Below are positions 1 through 12,100 of a stretch of DNA of 64,000 nucleotides, piece after piece. The translations under genes and the position numbers were made by a program. This DNA comes from Paraescarpia echinospica. Lineage: Eukaryota > Annelida > Polychaeta > Sabellida > Siboglinidae. The DNA is taken from contig CM034534.1 of the NCBI GenBank assembly GCA_020002185.1, forward strand, positions 64,531,966 through 64,595,965, written 5' to 3'. The notes beneath the pieces are model-generated. The model did no database searches, was not told the DNA's origin, and saw only the letters and a list, made by a program, of their open reading frames with translations. The stretch's first letter is position 1. Each line of letters begins with the position of its first letter.

Positions 1-889
1 AGCAAACATATAGTGTATCCAGCTACATAAAGTAACGTGTATAATCTCATAATATCACTGGAATATCGATATATGAAGGAGTTGTACAAGTTAATAACAA
101 CTGAAATCAGTCAGCGAATGCTGATAGTCAGGTTCATTGTTTTACAATCCGACGCCGGTCGCACCTTTTTTGTTTAATTGTAAAACAACTATGAATGAAC
201 TGTTTATAAATACCAAGTGAGCTATCAGGGCCGGCAGAAATTCGCTGACTGATTTCAGTTGTTATGATAACTTGTACAACTCCTCCTTCATACATCAATA
301 TTCTAGTGATATTATGAGATTTTACACGTTACTTTCTGTAGCTGGATACGATATATGTTTGCTATGTATGTATATTGGTGTACATTATCTCCCGTTGGTT
401 GCATTCGATATAATTATTCTGCAAACGAGCCCAAGCTCGGCGAAACCTAGTCGACTTGTACTACAAGTTGTAGGCTCATTCGCATTCATTGTTTTGAATA
501 AAATTGAATTCATGTGGAACCGTAAGATAACTGCTTGTTCCTCTATGATGACTAGTGTTTGTATTACATCGGATTATTGCATAACAACTCATTCTGACGC
601 TCGTTTCGACCCCAACATTATCCATGTAAACATGCTCTGAATGCATAGAAAGGGTCGGCCTGCTGCGAGTGTGAGTCATGTGTGACGTTAAGATACCACG
701 TGATCGCCTAGCTCATTAAAATTTTATTTTCCGCGGGAATCGCTACACAGACAGGTTTAAAATCGAATTTATGCTACAAATGTATTTTTCTGTATTTTTT
801 TAATGTTCTCGAATGTTACATGCAATATTAAACTTTCTGTACACATGGAAAACGGAATTTAGCTAATGCCTTGTTTTTATTTCCTTTAA
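1..889. mobile_element. TTAA-flanked foldback element, copy 1 (left part outside window)
   Basis: This is an inverted-repeat element cut by the window edge. Bases 1-110 reappear in reverse complement at about 262-360, so the centre of the foldback is near 150-240. The right end reads TTTTTATTTCCTTTAA, matching the ends of the copies at 6302-7653 and 35526-37448. A TTAA (886-889) sits exactly at the outer edge, as in the other copies. The centre holds a degraded tRNA-like segment (about 125-235). Open frames inside are artefacts of the repeat; they recur in every copy and match no protein I recognise. It lies in the WDR91 intron just before the exon at 1003. Confidence 0.75.
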
Positions 890-1002
890 GCCATCTCTTT
901 AATTTCTCATAAACATTGTCTTAAACATCATCTTAAATTTTGTCTTAAGCTTTCTCTTGAACTTTGTCTTAAACTCTTACGTCTTTGTGTTTGTTGTGTC
1001 AG

Positions 1003-1097
1003 TTGTTGCTAGGCAGTAAGAGTAGCAGTATCCGACTGTTTGATGTTCACGAGAAGAAGACAGTGACAGAAGTGACCACTGACCCCATCTACCCCAG
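1003..1097 (+). CDS. WDR91: WDR91 exon (first in window)
   Basis: An acceptor AG at 1001-1002 follows a T-rich tract and a donor GTAGGG follows at 1098. The reading LLLGSKSSSIRLFDVHEKK is the closing strand of one WD40 blade. The exon ends two bases into an Arg codon completed by the next exon. Confidence 0.85.
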
Positions 1098-4000
1098 GTA
1101 GGGCAAGTGGACAAGGAACCTGACCATCAGACATAGGCCATATGAATAGTACTGTCCTCTTTGTCCCTCAGATCAGGTGTGATACTGGTCCTCGATTTGT
1201 TTCTTATTAATGATGAGTCAAATCGATTGTTTTAACATTTGATCATGGTTATTATAGTGAAGAGGTAGGTAATTATTTCTTTTAAAAATATGCATTGGTT
1301 TTGCCTGAAAAAGGGACTTCAAAGTGTGTGGAGTTAAAACAAGGCCAGTTCGTCAAATTCCAGATGTTTCCGTATTTTCCGCCCAAGTCCAGCCATCTTT
1401 AGTTACCTCTTATAGTTACAATTCTCTCATTGGTCAGAATAAACAATGTGATGTTACTTTGTAATGCTCTGCTTGTCTTCTATGATTGTACCCAGTGTCA
1501 AAGTCCTTGTACATATGTGAGGGCAACAGAACCAACATTCATGTATGTCTAGGGGTATACATTCGCATCATCGATTTTGCTTATTATGTACCTATTAAAG
1601 AATTTTGTTGAATAAAACTATTTATCATACATGTTCAATGGTGCATTTTGTTGTTGCAAATACTTAGACTTGTGTTTAAAGTTCACCCTTAAGGAATGTA
1701 ATGTCATCACAGTCATGTAATGTAGTGTCATCAATGTAATGTAGTGTCATCACTGTCATGTAATTTGGTGGCATATTATTCAAAGTGGTTGATGTTAATT
1801 GTTTGATACAATGAATTTTACCATTTAAAAAACCTGTTTGTGCTTACAGTGGAATTTTTTAAGTGGATATTCTAGGAAATCTTCTTACCATACAGCCTCT
1901 AGGCTTGTGTACAACATTCTAAAGGAGTTTAACTTAATCGCGGGATAATCTCATTCGCTTTAGATTCTTGTATTCATGAATGCTGTGTGTTTAGGATAGC
2001 GCACCTGGCGTCAGACCAAGCAGGGAAGAGGTTTGTATCCTCTGCAGTTGGAGCGAAGCTGGGCACTGTATCCCAGCCTGGGACAAATTCTCCACAGAGA
2101 ACCCTGTGTATGGGAAAACTCACAATGTGGGATTTGGAAACAATGAAGGCTGAGGTAGGGCACTGGTTGGATTATTTTACATTTTTAAAGGGATTTTTCT
2201 GTATTTCTATCGCAAAATCATCTACAATATTTTACATTTTAAAGGGAGATTTTCCGTTAATTGTTTTAGTAAAATCACCATACAGTGTAGGTTATATGTA
2301 TTATAATATACTGACCCCCAAATGTTTTTAATGAACCATTTGTTGTAGTTAAAATTTAAAGTGTTTCTGGAGGAAATTGTTTGTTTTTATGGCAGTGAGC
2401 CACTTTTGAAGGTGGGACCTCACATTAAAAGTCTGGGTCATGACCTTTCTCGGAATTATCCAAACTCACTGTTCCAAGAATTGAGACAGCACTATGATTT
2501 TTATAAACATTTCAAGTACTGACTTTTAAAGTTGTTTCTGTTTCATTAAAATATATTTGGGTTGTCAGTATGTTAAAATATATACTGTATAACATGACTG
2601 TACAATAAAACATGAACAAACTTTAAAGTACATGGCCGATTGTTATTTAGTAACATAAAAAATAGATAAGCGAGCAAAAAATTAACAACTCGAAACACGT
2701 TCAAAAACATGAAATTCTACAGTCGCTAACACCCTCATGGCTCATCCTGTCCCAACGATCTTGGCATCATTTAAAAGGATGCACTTTTTGTTATTCTAGC
2801 GTCAACTAGATTTCTCGGTAACCGTTCACAGAACACCTAAAAACGGACCTACAATCACGCCGTTTTCGGTGTTTTGTACGGTTCTGAACGATGTTGGGGG
2901 CGGGTACTGAGTACACTAATCTTCCGATTGCGACACTGTTTTCCTCATTTGCATAGGTTCAGACAACTGCACTTCACCATTTCATGTTATAAGCTCCACC
3001 CACTGTTAAACAGCAGCGAAACTGACATACTTTGATGGCAGCGAAACCGATATAGCTCCACATTGGTGTGACATCACACTAATGTTCTGGCAGCGAGCAT
3101 CTTTGACTAACTTTTTATTTATGATTACTCTCTTCTTCACCAAGTGTTGCTATTTAATTCTAACTGTGACCTATTTATTGAGATTGTTTCGACTCGCAGC
3201 ACCACTTGGCAGCAGGACCCACAGATGTGGCCGTCAATTCTACCTCCTTCAGTGAAGATGGCCGGCTACTCTTGGCTGGCACAACGAATGGCTCTGTCAG
3301 ACTTTACGGTAACCACGACAACCAACTGCCTGTTTTATGCAATCATCAGTGGGGTGTATATAGTAGATGGATCCACTGTGTCACGGTTTGCCGACGTCAT
3401 AATAACAATTATGTGTATGACCTTCGTCAAACTTTACCTTTTCTAACAAGGTTGATAATGGTTAGTAATGAATTACATTATAATGACATTATGACAGTGT
3501 GACATTTCATAGATCAAACATTCCCACATACAGTTGTCACTTTAGAAACTTTGCGTTATGCTTTTGTCATAAACAAAAATGTTTGTTCGAATGCTCCAAG
3601 TGTTCGGTATACATTTTTTATGGCTTGACAGCCCTTTTGCCAGGCAACAGGCTACGTGATGAATAGGTCAATTATATAGTTACATGATGGGAAAGACAGT
3701 TGTCATACATTCATATCAGTATATATTATGTAATATGTATTACCGAGTTGATTAGCTTTGATAACATGTCTAACAGTTTTGTATTGTACACGTATCTACG
3801 TATTTTTGAAACAGATTATTTTTTGCATAATTTTCAAAACCTCAGAAACTATGGGTTCCAATATTCTCTGAGAATATTTTAGGGTGCTGTTAAATAAAAT
3901 ATTTTAATTATTTTAGAAACTATATCATGTATTTCAGTTACTTAATATATTTACTCTTTTTAATCTTAATATAATATTATATTTACCAGCATATATGTGT

Positions 4001-6005
4001 ATATTTTTTTTTCTTAAAATTATTTTATTATTCCATGTATGTTTTATAATGTGTGTATGTGCCTATGAACGGGCTGGTCCCGGATATATGACACTATACA
4101 AATGTTAGTAATAATATTAATAATTATTAGCTTAGGTTAGGATTTAATGACACGGATCAATTCCTATCCAGATACAAAGAGACGTGAATGTGTGACGACT
4201 TGGGCAGCCCACACTGGCGACGTTTACGCAGTCAGCTTCAGTCGCCACGGCAACAGCTGCTACAGCATGGGCAGCGATGGACAGGTGGCGCCACATGTTT
4301 TGTTATATTTCCCATAATGCCTCTCTGACAGGAAGCATCGCTTTTTAGATTAAATGTGAGAAACACTGAGGGTGTGCTTGTGAAGAATTGTGTCTCGTTA
4401 ATGATTCCTTATTTTGTGAGCATCCCTAAATATGATGATTCTATGTTTTGAAAAGATCCCTAGAGATGATGATTCTGTTTTGAGAGCATTCCTAAATATA
4501 ATGATCCTATATTTTGAGAGCATCCCTAATGATGATGATTCTACGTTTTGAGATCCTCCCTAAACATGATGATTCTCAGTTTTGAAATCTTCACTAAGGG
4601 TGATGGTTCTGTTTTGAAATTTTCCCTAAAGGTGATTATTATGTTTCGTGATCCTCCCTAAAGATGATTATTCTATGTTTTAAGATCCTCCTTAAAGATG
4701 ATGATTCTAAGTTTTGAGATCTTCCCTAAGGATGATGGTTCTATTTTGAGAGCATTAAGATGATGATTTTATGTTTTAAAAACATCCCTAAAGATCACGA
4801 TTCTAGGTTTAGAGAGCATCCCTAAAGTTGATGATTCTGTATTTTAAGATCTTCCCCAAAATGATGATTCTATATTTTGAGAGCATCCCTAAATATAACG
4901 ATTCTGTATTTTGAGAGCATCCCTAAAGGTGTTGATTGTGTTTCAGTTTGTGGAGTGGAGTATCGGCGGAGGTAGCAGGATCATGGATCACGCGATCCAT
5001 GCCGGAGCGTGTGGTCCGTTTGTGTTGTATGGGACTGGCGGATACAGACAGGTCCATATGCCCAAGGGTCAACTGTTTGCCTTCAGTTCTGACGGTCAGC
5101 ACGTCCTCACATGTGCACAGAATGGCGGACTGATCTACCAAGTAAGCAATTCTTCCTCCTCCTCTTCTCCCGTTGTGGGGTGAGGGCACATCACTCTGTC
5201 CCTTCTGCCCTCTCGATGATACTGATAACCCTAACCCTTCCCTTTCTCCCACTTTCTCATACTTGTCCACCCACTTCTGACACCATATGTTGCAGGAGTA
5301 CATTCTCTGTATGTGTCCTGCCCAGTTCACTCTATCAACTGCCTTCATTTCAGGTGTTTCTTCATGCCAATCTCTTCTCATTATCTGGATAGCTGTAATT
5401 TTTAGTTCATCAACAAAGCAATTAGATACAATTAGTGCCAGGTTAGGTTTATCATGATAAATAGTGCTTGTCATCAATGCTATAACTATTCTGTTCTATT
5501 GTATACTTTTTATAATACACCAATAATACATAGTAGTAATAATTATAGTTGTATAATTATAATAGTGCATAATTGTTATAATTAGTTATTACAATTAGTT
5601 ACTAATAATAATTGTAATAATAGTTAACTTTATTTGTTGGCATAATGATAGTTTAATATTGTAGTTATAATTATAGTTATTATAATTACTGTATTTATAG
5701 TTATTATAATTAGTTGTAATTATAATTATTTTAATTGTACCCAAGGTTCTTGTTTCTTGGATTAAAAAATAAAAAAGTAAGTTTCTTGAGAGGTAATGTC
5801 AACAAATACTATAATTATTATTATAATGACTTATAATTATAGTTATTGTGTTCAGTTGCAGCCTGTTCTGCGGCGAGTCAAGAGCCTGGGCGGTCACTCG
5901 AGTCCAGTCACTTGCGTTGACTGGTCAATGTCATCAGACTACAACACATGTCTCACTGGGTCAATGGATGGTAGAGTCATGTTGTCGACACTCCTCACTC
6001 AGTGA
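1003..6005 (+). CDS. WDR91: WDR91, C-terminal WD40 half (six terminal exons, 5' part outside window)
   Basis: Family knowledge: WDR91 binds active Rab7 and, with WDR81, restrains the Beclin1/PI3K complex so that early endosomes mature into late endosomes. Seen here: six exons, 1003-1097, 1995-2154, 3200-3308, 4172-4284, 4947-5141 and 5856-6005, total 822 nt, joined in frame by GT-AG introns to give the last 273 residues. They read as WD40 blades with motifs such as SIRLFDV, LTMWDLET, GSVRLYD and TGSMDGR. Segments CGPFVLYG, GYRQV and CVDWS match the vertebrate WDR91 C-terminus as I remember it, and the stop falls where that protein ends. No frameshift or lost splice site was seen. The N-terminal LisH/coiled-coil part must lie upstream of base 1. 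Every intron is repeat-bearing or AT-rich. Confidence 0.9.
1300..1700. repeat. Dispersed repeat (intronic), related copy at about 22240-22560
   Basis: Shared landmarks with 22240-22560 occur in the same order: a GGGACTTCAAAG/GGGGCTTTGAAG start, AAGGCCAG, GTATTTT followed by CCAGCCAT-like, TCTTCTATGAT, and a TTGTTGCTG/TTGTTGCAA tract. The two copies are old and diverged. No open frame or terminal repeats were recognised. Confidence 0.45.
1995..2154 (+). CDS. WDR91: WDR91 exon
   Basis: The acceptor TTTAG ends at 1994 and the donor GTAGGG begins at 2155. It encodes IAHLASDQAGKRFV through LTMWDLETMKAE, a blade ending in a classic W-D dipeptide. The 160 nt restore codon phase 0 after the previous 95-nt exon. 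Confidence 0.88.
3200..3308 (+). CDS. WDR91: WDR91 exon
   Basis: The acceptor is GACTCGCAG (ends 3199) and the donor is GGTAACC (GT at 3309). It encodes HHLAAGPTDVAVNSTSF and GTTNGSVRLY, one WD40 blade. The last G joins AT of the next exon to form the blade-closing Asp. Confidence 0.88.
3500..3690. repeat. Dispersed repeat, related copy at about 40810-41010
   Basis: The two stretches share TAGATCAAA, CATACA(G/A)TTGTCA, TTAGAAACT, TTTTGTCATAA, GAATG(C/T)CCAA and CAGG(C/T)TA(C/T)GTGATG in the same order. It is an interspersed repeat of unknown class in a WDR91 intron. Confidence 0.5.
4172..4284 (+). CDS. WDR91: WDR91 exon
   Basis: The acceptor is CTATCCAG (ends 4171) and the donor GTGGCG begins at 4285. 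It encodes TKRRECVTTWAAHTGDVYA and SFSRHGNSCYSMGSDGQ, with the GH-like AAHTGDVY turn of a WD40 blade. Phase enters at 2 and exits at 0. Confidence 0.88.
4425..4930 (+). repeat. Degenerate tandem repeat of about 35 bp in WDR91 intron
   Basis: The phrase GATGATGATTCTATGTTTTGAGA followed by GCATCCCTAAA, and variants of it, recurs about 15 times up to the acceptor of the exon at 4947. Units differ in length and by substitutions, so this is an old array. Confidence 0.75.
4947..5141 (+). CDS. WDR91: WDR91 exon
   Basis: The acceptor is TGTTTCAG (ends 4946) and the donor GTAAGC begins at 5142. Exactly 65 codons encode FVEWSIGGGSRIMDH, the WDR91-typical CGPFVLYGTGGYRQV stretch, and LTCAQNGGLIYQ. Confidence 0.9.
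5500..5850. repeat. AT-rich low-complexity tract in last WDR91 intron
   Basis: It is built almost only from TAATTATAGTTAT-like words, with many short inverted repeats. It lies directly upstream of the terminal WDR91 exon acceptor. No gene is present. Confidence 0.7.
5856..6005 (+). CDS. WDR91: WDR91 terminal coding exon
   Basis: The acceptor is GTGTTCAG (ends 5855) after an AT-rich intron. It encodes LQPVLRRVKSLGGHSSPVTC, then CVDWSMSSDYNTCLTGSMDG, and ends LSTLLTQ at the TGA of 6003-6005, the expected end of the last blade. Confidence 0.9.
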   Translation: MQPVLRRVKSLGGHSSPVTCVDWSMSSDYNTCLTGSMDGRVMLSTLLTQ

Positions 6006-6215
6006 TGCGGTGTCGACAGCACGACGCGGCGTCATCATAGGCGTCGACATAGCGATATGTGAAGTATAAGTGATTAAAGTCAGGGACATGTCTGCATAAT
6101 TTGACCTATGTAACTCTCTTGGTGTTGTGAGGTCAGTCGGGTCATTTCAAGGTCAGTCGGGTCAGTTCAAGGTCATTTCATCTGTGGGATATGGTAGTGT
6201 TAAATGGTCAGTTCT

Positions 6216-6221
6216 AATAAA
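6216..6221 (+). promoter_or_regulatory. Candidate WDR91 polyadenylation signal
   Basis: AATAAA lies 211 bases after the WDR91 stop. It is the first canonical hexamer downstream. The following bases AGTGCAGTATCCAGTCC match the outer end of a SINE family seen at 12213 and 45255, so the signal abuts a SINE remnant. Confidence 0.5.
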
Positions 6222-6262
6222 GTGCAGTATCCAGTCCATGCACAAAGCGGTTTAAAAGGAGG
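6222..6262 (-). repeat. SINE end fragment
   Basis: The words AGTGCAGTATCCAGTCC and CAAAGCG match the 3' end (minus orientation) of the SINE copies at 12213-12370 and 45255-45575. Only about 40 bases are recognisable. Confidence 0.55.
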
Positions 6263-6301
6263 CAGCCTGTTCCTAATTTTTCATTAATTAATATAATGTT
6301 C

Positions 6302-7653
6302 TTAAAGGAAATAAAAATAAGGCATTAGCTAAAATCCTTTTTCCACGTGTACACAAAGTTTAACATTGTATGTAACATTTGACAACATTAAACAAATACA
6401 GAAAAATACATTTGAAGCATAAATTCGATTTTAAGCCCGTCTGTGAAGCGATTCCCGCGGAAAATGAAATTTTAATGAGCTAGGCGATCACGTGGTATCG
6501 TGACGTCACTTATGACACACAGTCGCATCAGGCCGACCCTTTCCATGCATTCAGAGCATGTTTACAAGGATAGCTTTTGGGTCGAGACGAGCGTCAGAAC
6601 GAGTTATTGTGCAATATTCCGACGTAATACAAATACTAGTCATCATAGAGGAACAAACATTTATCTTGCGGTTCCACATGAATCGAATTTTATTCAAAAC
6701 AACGAATGCGAATGGGCCTATAAGTCGACTAGGTTTTGCCGAGCTTGGGCTCGTTTTCAGAATAATTATATCGAATGCAACCAACGGGAGATAATCTACA
6801 CCAATAAACATACATAGCAAACATATATTGTATCCAGTTACATAAAGTAACGTGTATAATCTCATAATATCACTAGAATATCGATATATGAAGGAGTTAT
6901 ACAATTTATCATAACAACTTAAATTAGTCAGAGAGTTTCCATTGGTCCCTCTAGCTCAGTGGGTAGGCGCGTTGGTTACTTGTCATTTATTTTACAATCG
7001 GGCGACGCCGGTTCAATCCTGACAGCATGCAAACCTTTGATTTTATTTACACTTTTTTTGTTTATGTTTTCACGAAGTAATATAAACAAAATCATTTTAT
7101 ACTATAATGCAGTTTGTAAATATTTTTTAAATTTTTGTAGTAATTATTTATTCGCCACAAAAATGAAAATATGGTCATTATATATAACAATGTTTCTAAA
7201 TTGTATTTATCCAGACAGATCTCAATCTGTTTTCACATATATAATTACAATATATTACCGTACAATATATTTACAATTAATAAATTATATATCCATTACA
7301 TTATATTTGTTTGGATAAATAAAATTTAGAAACATCGTTATATAATGACCATATTTTCATTTTTGCACAATATTGCACAATAACTCGCTCTGACACTCGT
7401 TTCGACCCAAAAGCTATACTTGTAAACATGCTCTGAATGGTCGGCCTGATGCGAGTTTGAGTCATAAGTGACGTCACATCTCGGCATCCCGAAAAGTGCG
7501 CCAAAAATGTGCATATTCGAAAATGTTCGGATGCACACCATAAAATGTGGAATTTCTAATTCATTGAATTTTTTTGGCTTGGTGGACATGGAAATAGATA
7601 GCAGGATGTAATATAACATGAATTCGATCAATAGATGTTTTTATTCCCTTTAA
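6302..7653. mobile_element. TTAA-flanked foldback element, copy 2
   Basis: The element begins TTAAAGGAAATAAAAA (6302) and ends TTTTTATTCCCTTTAA (7653), so both edges carry TTAA next to about 14 bp of terminal inverted repeat. The inner parts of both arms are inverted copies: the segment near 6549-6950 and the shorter 7370-7450 both carry the words around the TTCAGAGCATG motif. The outer parts of the arms differ (type A left, type B right), and the same two types are found in reversed order at 35526-37448. A TTAA target is typical of piggyBac-like and Kolobok-like cut-and-paste elements. No transposase is encoded, so this would be a non-autonomous element. It lies just downstream of WDR91. Confidence 0.75.
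6942..7026 (+). repeat. tRNA-like segment with A and B boxes inside foldback copy 2
   Basis: The A-box-like TAGCTCAGTGGGTAGGCGC and the B-box GGTTCAATCC are spaced as in a tRNA gene, flanked by GGTCCCTC and CTGACAGC. The acceptor arms do not pair well and the variable part is odd, so this is a tRNA-derived remnant and not a tRNA gene. The same segment occurs in the other foldback copies. Confidence 0.65.
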
Positions 7654-7680
7654 GACTTTGAAAAATGTGTATACTGCCCG

Positions 7681-8915
7681 CCAAATTGTGTTTAGTAAGA
7701 CCGTAAGAATGTTCACAATTTGAAAGTTACGACCCCCTAGCATGTTCAAATTGTGTTTAGTAAGACCATAAGAATGTCCACAATTTGAAAGTTGCGACCC
7801 CCTAGCATGTTCAAATAGTGTTTAATAAGACCGTAAGAATGTTCACAATTTGAAAGTTGCGACCTCCTAGCATGTTCAAATAGTGTTTAGTAAGACTGTT
7901 CACAATTTGAAAGTTGCGAACCCCTAGCATGTTCAGATAGTGTTTAGTAAGACCGTAAGAATGTTCAAAATTTTTAAGTTGCGACCCCCTAGCACGTTCA
8001 AATTGTGTTTAGTAAGACCGTAAGAATATTAACAATTAGAAAGTTGCGACCCCCTAGCTTGTTCAAATTTTGTTTAGTAAGACCGTAAGATTGTTCACAA
8101 TTTGAAAGTTGTGAGCCCCTAGCATGTTCAGATTGTGTTTAGTAAGACCGTAAGAATGTTCACAATTTGAAAGTAGCGAGCCCCTAGCATGTTCGGATAG
8201 TGTTTAGTAAGACCGTAAGAATGTTCACAATTTGAAAGTTGCGAGCCCCTAGCATGTTCAGATTGTGTTTAGTAAGACCGTAAGAATGTCCACAATTTGA
8301 AAGTTGCGACCCCCTAGCATGTTCAAATTGTGTTTAGTAAGACTAAGAATGTTCACAATTTGAAAGTTGCGAGCCCCTAGCATGTTCAGATAGTGTTTAG
8401 TAAGACCGTAAGAATATTAACAATTTGAAAGTTGCGACCCCCTAGCATGTTCAAATTGTGTTTAGTAAGACTGTAAGAATGTTCACAATTTGAAAGTTGC
8501 GACCCCCTAGCATGTTCAAATTGTGTTTAGTAAGACCGTAAGAATATTAACAATTTGAAAGTTGCGACCCCCTAGCATGTTCAAATTGTGTTTAGTAAGA
8601 CTGTAAGAATGTTCACAATTTGAAAGTTGCGAGCCCCTAGCATGTTCAAATAGTGTTTAATAAGACCATAAGAATGTTCACAATTTGAAAGTTGCGACCT
8701 CCTAGCATGTTCAAATAGTGTTTAGTAAGACCGTAAGAATGTTCACAATTTGAAAGTTGCGAGCCCCTAGCATGTTAAAATTGTGTTTAGTAAGACCATA
8801 AGAATGTTCACAATTTGAAAGTTGCGAGCCCCTAGCATGTTCAGATAGTGTTTAGTAAGACCGTAAGAATGTTCACAATTTGAAAGTTGCGAGCCCCTAA
8901 CATGTTCAAATAGTA
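7681..8915. repeat. 65-bp tandem array, about 19 units
   Basis: The unit contains GTGTTTAGTAAGACCGTAAG, GTTCACAATTTGAAAGTTGC and CCCCTAGCATGTTCA; successive CCTAGCATGTTC words are 65 bases apart. Units differ by scattered substitutions (GACC/GAGC, AAT/GAT) and a few short deletions. It starts about 28 bases after the end of foldback copy 2. Open frames across it are repeat artefacts. Confidence 0.9.
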
Positions 8916-9079
8916 CACAATATTTCAAGTCAAACTTTATTGACAACATTTCTAAGGCGGGCTGAGTTGACTGCAATACACTTTGATGTTCAACAATGTC
9001 CCATTTTCCCACGATCAACACAGCAGACTTCCAGTTACAAATTCTGCGCAGGCTACGTTTGGGTAGGAACAGACTGCTT

Positions 9080-9165
9080 CCTTTAAACATCATCTCTTGG
9101 CAGACCTGTTCAATTGAACACCATCTTGTCTTCTCTGGGAAGCATTCACTTACGTTTTACCAAAC
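9080..9165 (-). repeat. SINE fragment (central domain)
   Basis: The words GGCAGACCTGTTCAATTGAA and CTTCTCTGGGAAGCATTCA match the middle of the SINE copies at 12213, 32975 and 45255 (minus orientation). The tRNA head is not present. Confidence 0.6.
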
Positions 9166-12100
9166 TTGCGTTAATACAAAAAACCTTTTAAAATTTACAT
9201 CATAGCAAACATCATTTATGTATACTGTGGGAGAGTCTCCTGTGTGTATGTAGCGTCAATCAAAGGATGTTCAGTTTTGCTAGGAGACGTCTAAAGAGTG
9301 ATGACCACAACTATTTCCACAGTCAGTTTCGGTAGATCCGATCAGTATACAGGATATCCCAGAATGCAATGCAAGCTCATATTGAGCATGTGCAACAAAC
9401 AGACGTAGATGATGATACGGGTTGTTTTGCAGATCAGTCCTAAAGGTGGCACCACAGGTGTGTTATAGATTTATAACTTCGCCACCAGGGGATCGTTTCA
9501 CTAGCGTTGTTATAAGCTCATAAGCACAATTTTGCTCTTTGAAATCAATTTTATATCTAACAGTGATCTTGAATACGAAATACTTTAAACACCAGCACAT
9601 GGTTGCTGGTGTGTCACGGAAATAGTGTCCCCTGTAATACCGCAGTAACGTTTTGTTGTTTGCTAAAGCAGTGTAAATTTAACAATACATTCTGTTTAAT
9701 TATGATTTTTGTTGAGTTCATTATCTCAGTGGAACGTTTCCAGGTGTAATGCTGTGTACATATTGCAGCCGAGCCCCTATTCATGGCACCTGTACTCGGT
9801 GATATATAAGTTCCACATGGGTGCGACTAGGATGTGTATGATAATTATAAAACAACGAATCGGGGAGTGTGGATTCCTTTGAGGAATGTGAGCTGAGAAC
9901 ATCTGGTCAGCTGCCATAGCATAATTTTATTATTGATATCGTAAAAGTTTGTTTCAATACATTTATGTGATTATTTTGCACTGATATTTTGACTGTGTTG
10001 GAGAATGGCACAGTTTGGTAGAACATTTTGTAATATCGGCTGTTGATGTGCGTATAATATTTTACAGATGCTAGGATTTGGCTGTTTTCAAAAAGAGCTT
10101 GCATGCCAAGACAAGCAATTTACAAGGATGTGTTCAATTTTATGGGACGATTTGCAATAAAACACAGTGAATGTACATAATATTTTAAGTGTAATATAAA
10201 GTGACAATGTAAGTGTAGATTCCAACACTGTAACGTGAAATATATTCTGCTCAACTAACTCATAATGTCATTCAAAGAGCAATTTCATATATTGTATTTA
10301 AGGTCTCAGTAAGGGATCAGATCACATTTATACTAGGGGTCAGATCACATAAATTTACACTAGGGGTCAGATCACATTTACACTTCATGAGTGTTTCAGA
10401 TTAATGTAGTGCCTAAAAAGTTAAGTTACCTGATTTCAGTTATTTTGCAAATTTGAAATGTTGACCCTGGTGGTTATGTGGGTTATTTATATACATATAT
10501 ATATACAATTTATTGTGGTATGTTATTATTTTTGCAAAACCTGCCGTTTTTTAAATAACCTCTTGAATGAAATAACAATGAGAAATGTGTGTTTGAACTA
10601 ACTTGGCCCAAACCTGTTCATTTGGTTAACAACGCAAGATGCTATGAAATTTAATTTTTTATTTGTTATTCTGCAATCACAGCAACATTGCGATGGCCAC
10701 TAACAGGTGATAATTGTGATCTGACCCCAATTGCTTTGCACGTAGATTGCTTCAAGTGATTCATCTTGACTATCACGTAATCGTACCATCCAGCAACTTC
10801 AATTTCACACTGCTGGGACAAGAACTGTAGCAATCTATGTCTGAATAAAAGCTCTAAATTGAGGCATCTGTGTTCGATTATTTTGTCGATATTTTTTTTA
10901 ATTGGTTCCTATCTGTTTCCAGCTGTTTACAATGTAACTGGACTGCTCAGACAAGAAGTGCATATAATCTTACCTCCATTCCCGGAAGAGTTCTACTGTT
11001 GTGTTTGCCAGTGTTACTTATAATGATACCAATAACTTATTACAAATATGCTTTCATGAATATTCATGATCACCAATCTTATGTTCAGTGCATACCATTG
11101 TCACAGGCCAAGACTAGACTAGTGTCTTGCTGTAAATAGGCGTCAACCAGGACCATGCAAGACATATTCATTGCTTGTAAGGTGATTTGTACTAGTAATA
11201 CATTTAATTTAATTATGCCTATTGTTCGAATACATATTATAAACGTCAAATGTAATAAGTAGTTATTTTTAGGAAAACCTAATAAAACAAGGAGAAAAAA
11301 ATACTTGGCATGACAGCTATGTCAAAGGTCAAAAGGGCAGGTCAAATTGTTCACTGCACTTATTTCCACTTCCATCACGGGACAATTCTCACCTCTTTAC
11401 ACAGGCACTGTCTGTATGCATGAGTGATATGCGGCAGTTTGCATGTGTTTGAAGAATCACAGTTTCGCACGCAGCTGGATACAAGTACAACATGACAAAT
11501 GTGGAATATTTATAACTATTTTATTGCAAGCTGATATGTTGCCATTAAGTAGCCTTATTAATACACAACACACACAGATATATTTACACATCTGCTGTCT
11601 GCTTACAAACGCACTCGTAACGAACAATTTGACAGCAATCGATTCCTGATTCAAAGTAGCAAAACCCTCACTCCCTGCACAAGAGCCAGTTGGAGTAAGA
11701 ATCTGATCTCCAAACACTCGAAGAACAATACCCATATTTACACCACTAAACAAGATGCCCCAGAAATGACGCATTTAATACAAGCGTCCCTTTCACATTC
11801 AAAAGGGTATAAAAGTGAAAATGTTATTACAATGTACAAGATAAACTTGAAACGGCCAGTTCTGCCAGGGTGCCTATAAATCCACTGCATTGTACTACCC
11901 AGGATGCATTGCAAACATTCTGCACAGACCAACTGAGAGAACACAACATTTTTGTAACAAGTTTTCAGAATTTTGCGTCACAAATAACGTCACCAACTTT
12001 TCTAAATTGTAAACATTCTCATTTTGTGGGATATTTTCTGTGAGAATATGTATTTGTACAAAGTAGTCCACATTCAAGTAATCCAACTGGCGCACAAACA

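Noticed and set aside
272..640. 122-codon frame, with similar frames at 6551-6904, 35762-36115 and 36918-37199, as a small gene family
   Set aside because: All lie in the inverted arms of the foldback element; each is the same repeat read in either direction, with no start context, intron or recognised domain.
4923..5477. 184-codon minus-strand frame opposite the WDR91 exon
   Set aside because: It is antisense to a confirmed WDR91 exon and partly intron; no domain was recognised with confidence.
6942..7026. A functional tRNA gene
   Set aside because: A and B boxes are good but the acceptor stem does not pair and the anticodon arm cannot be drawn; the segment recurs inside repeats.
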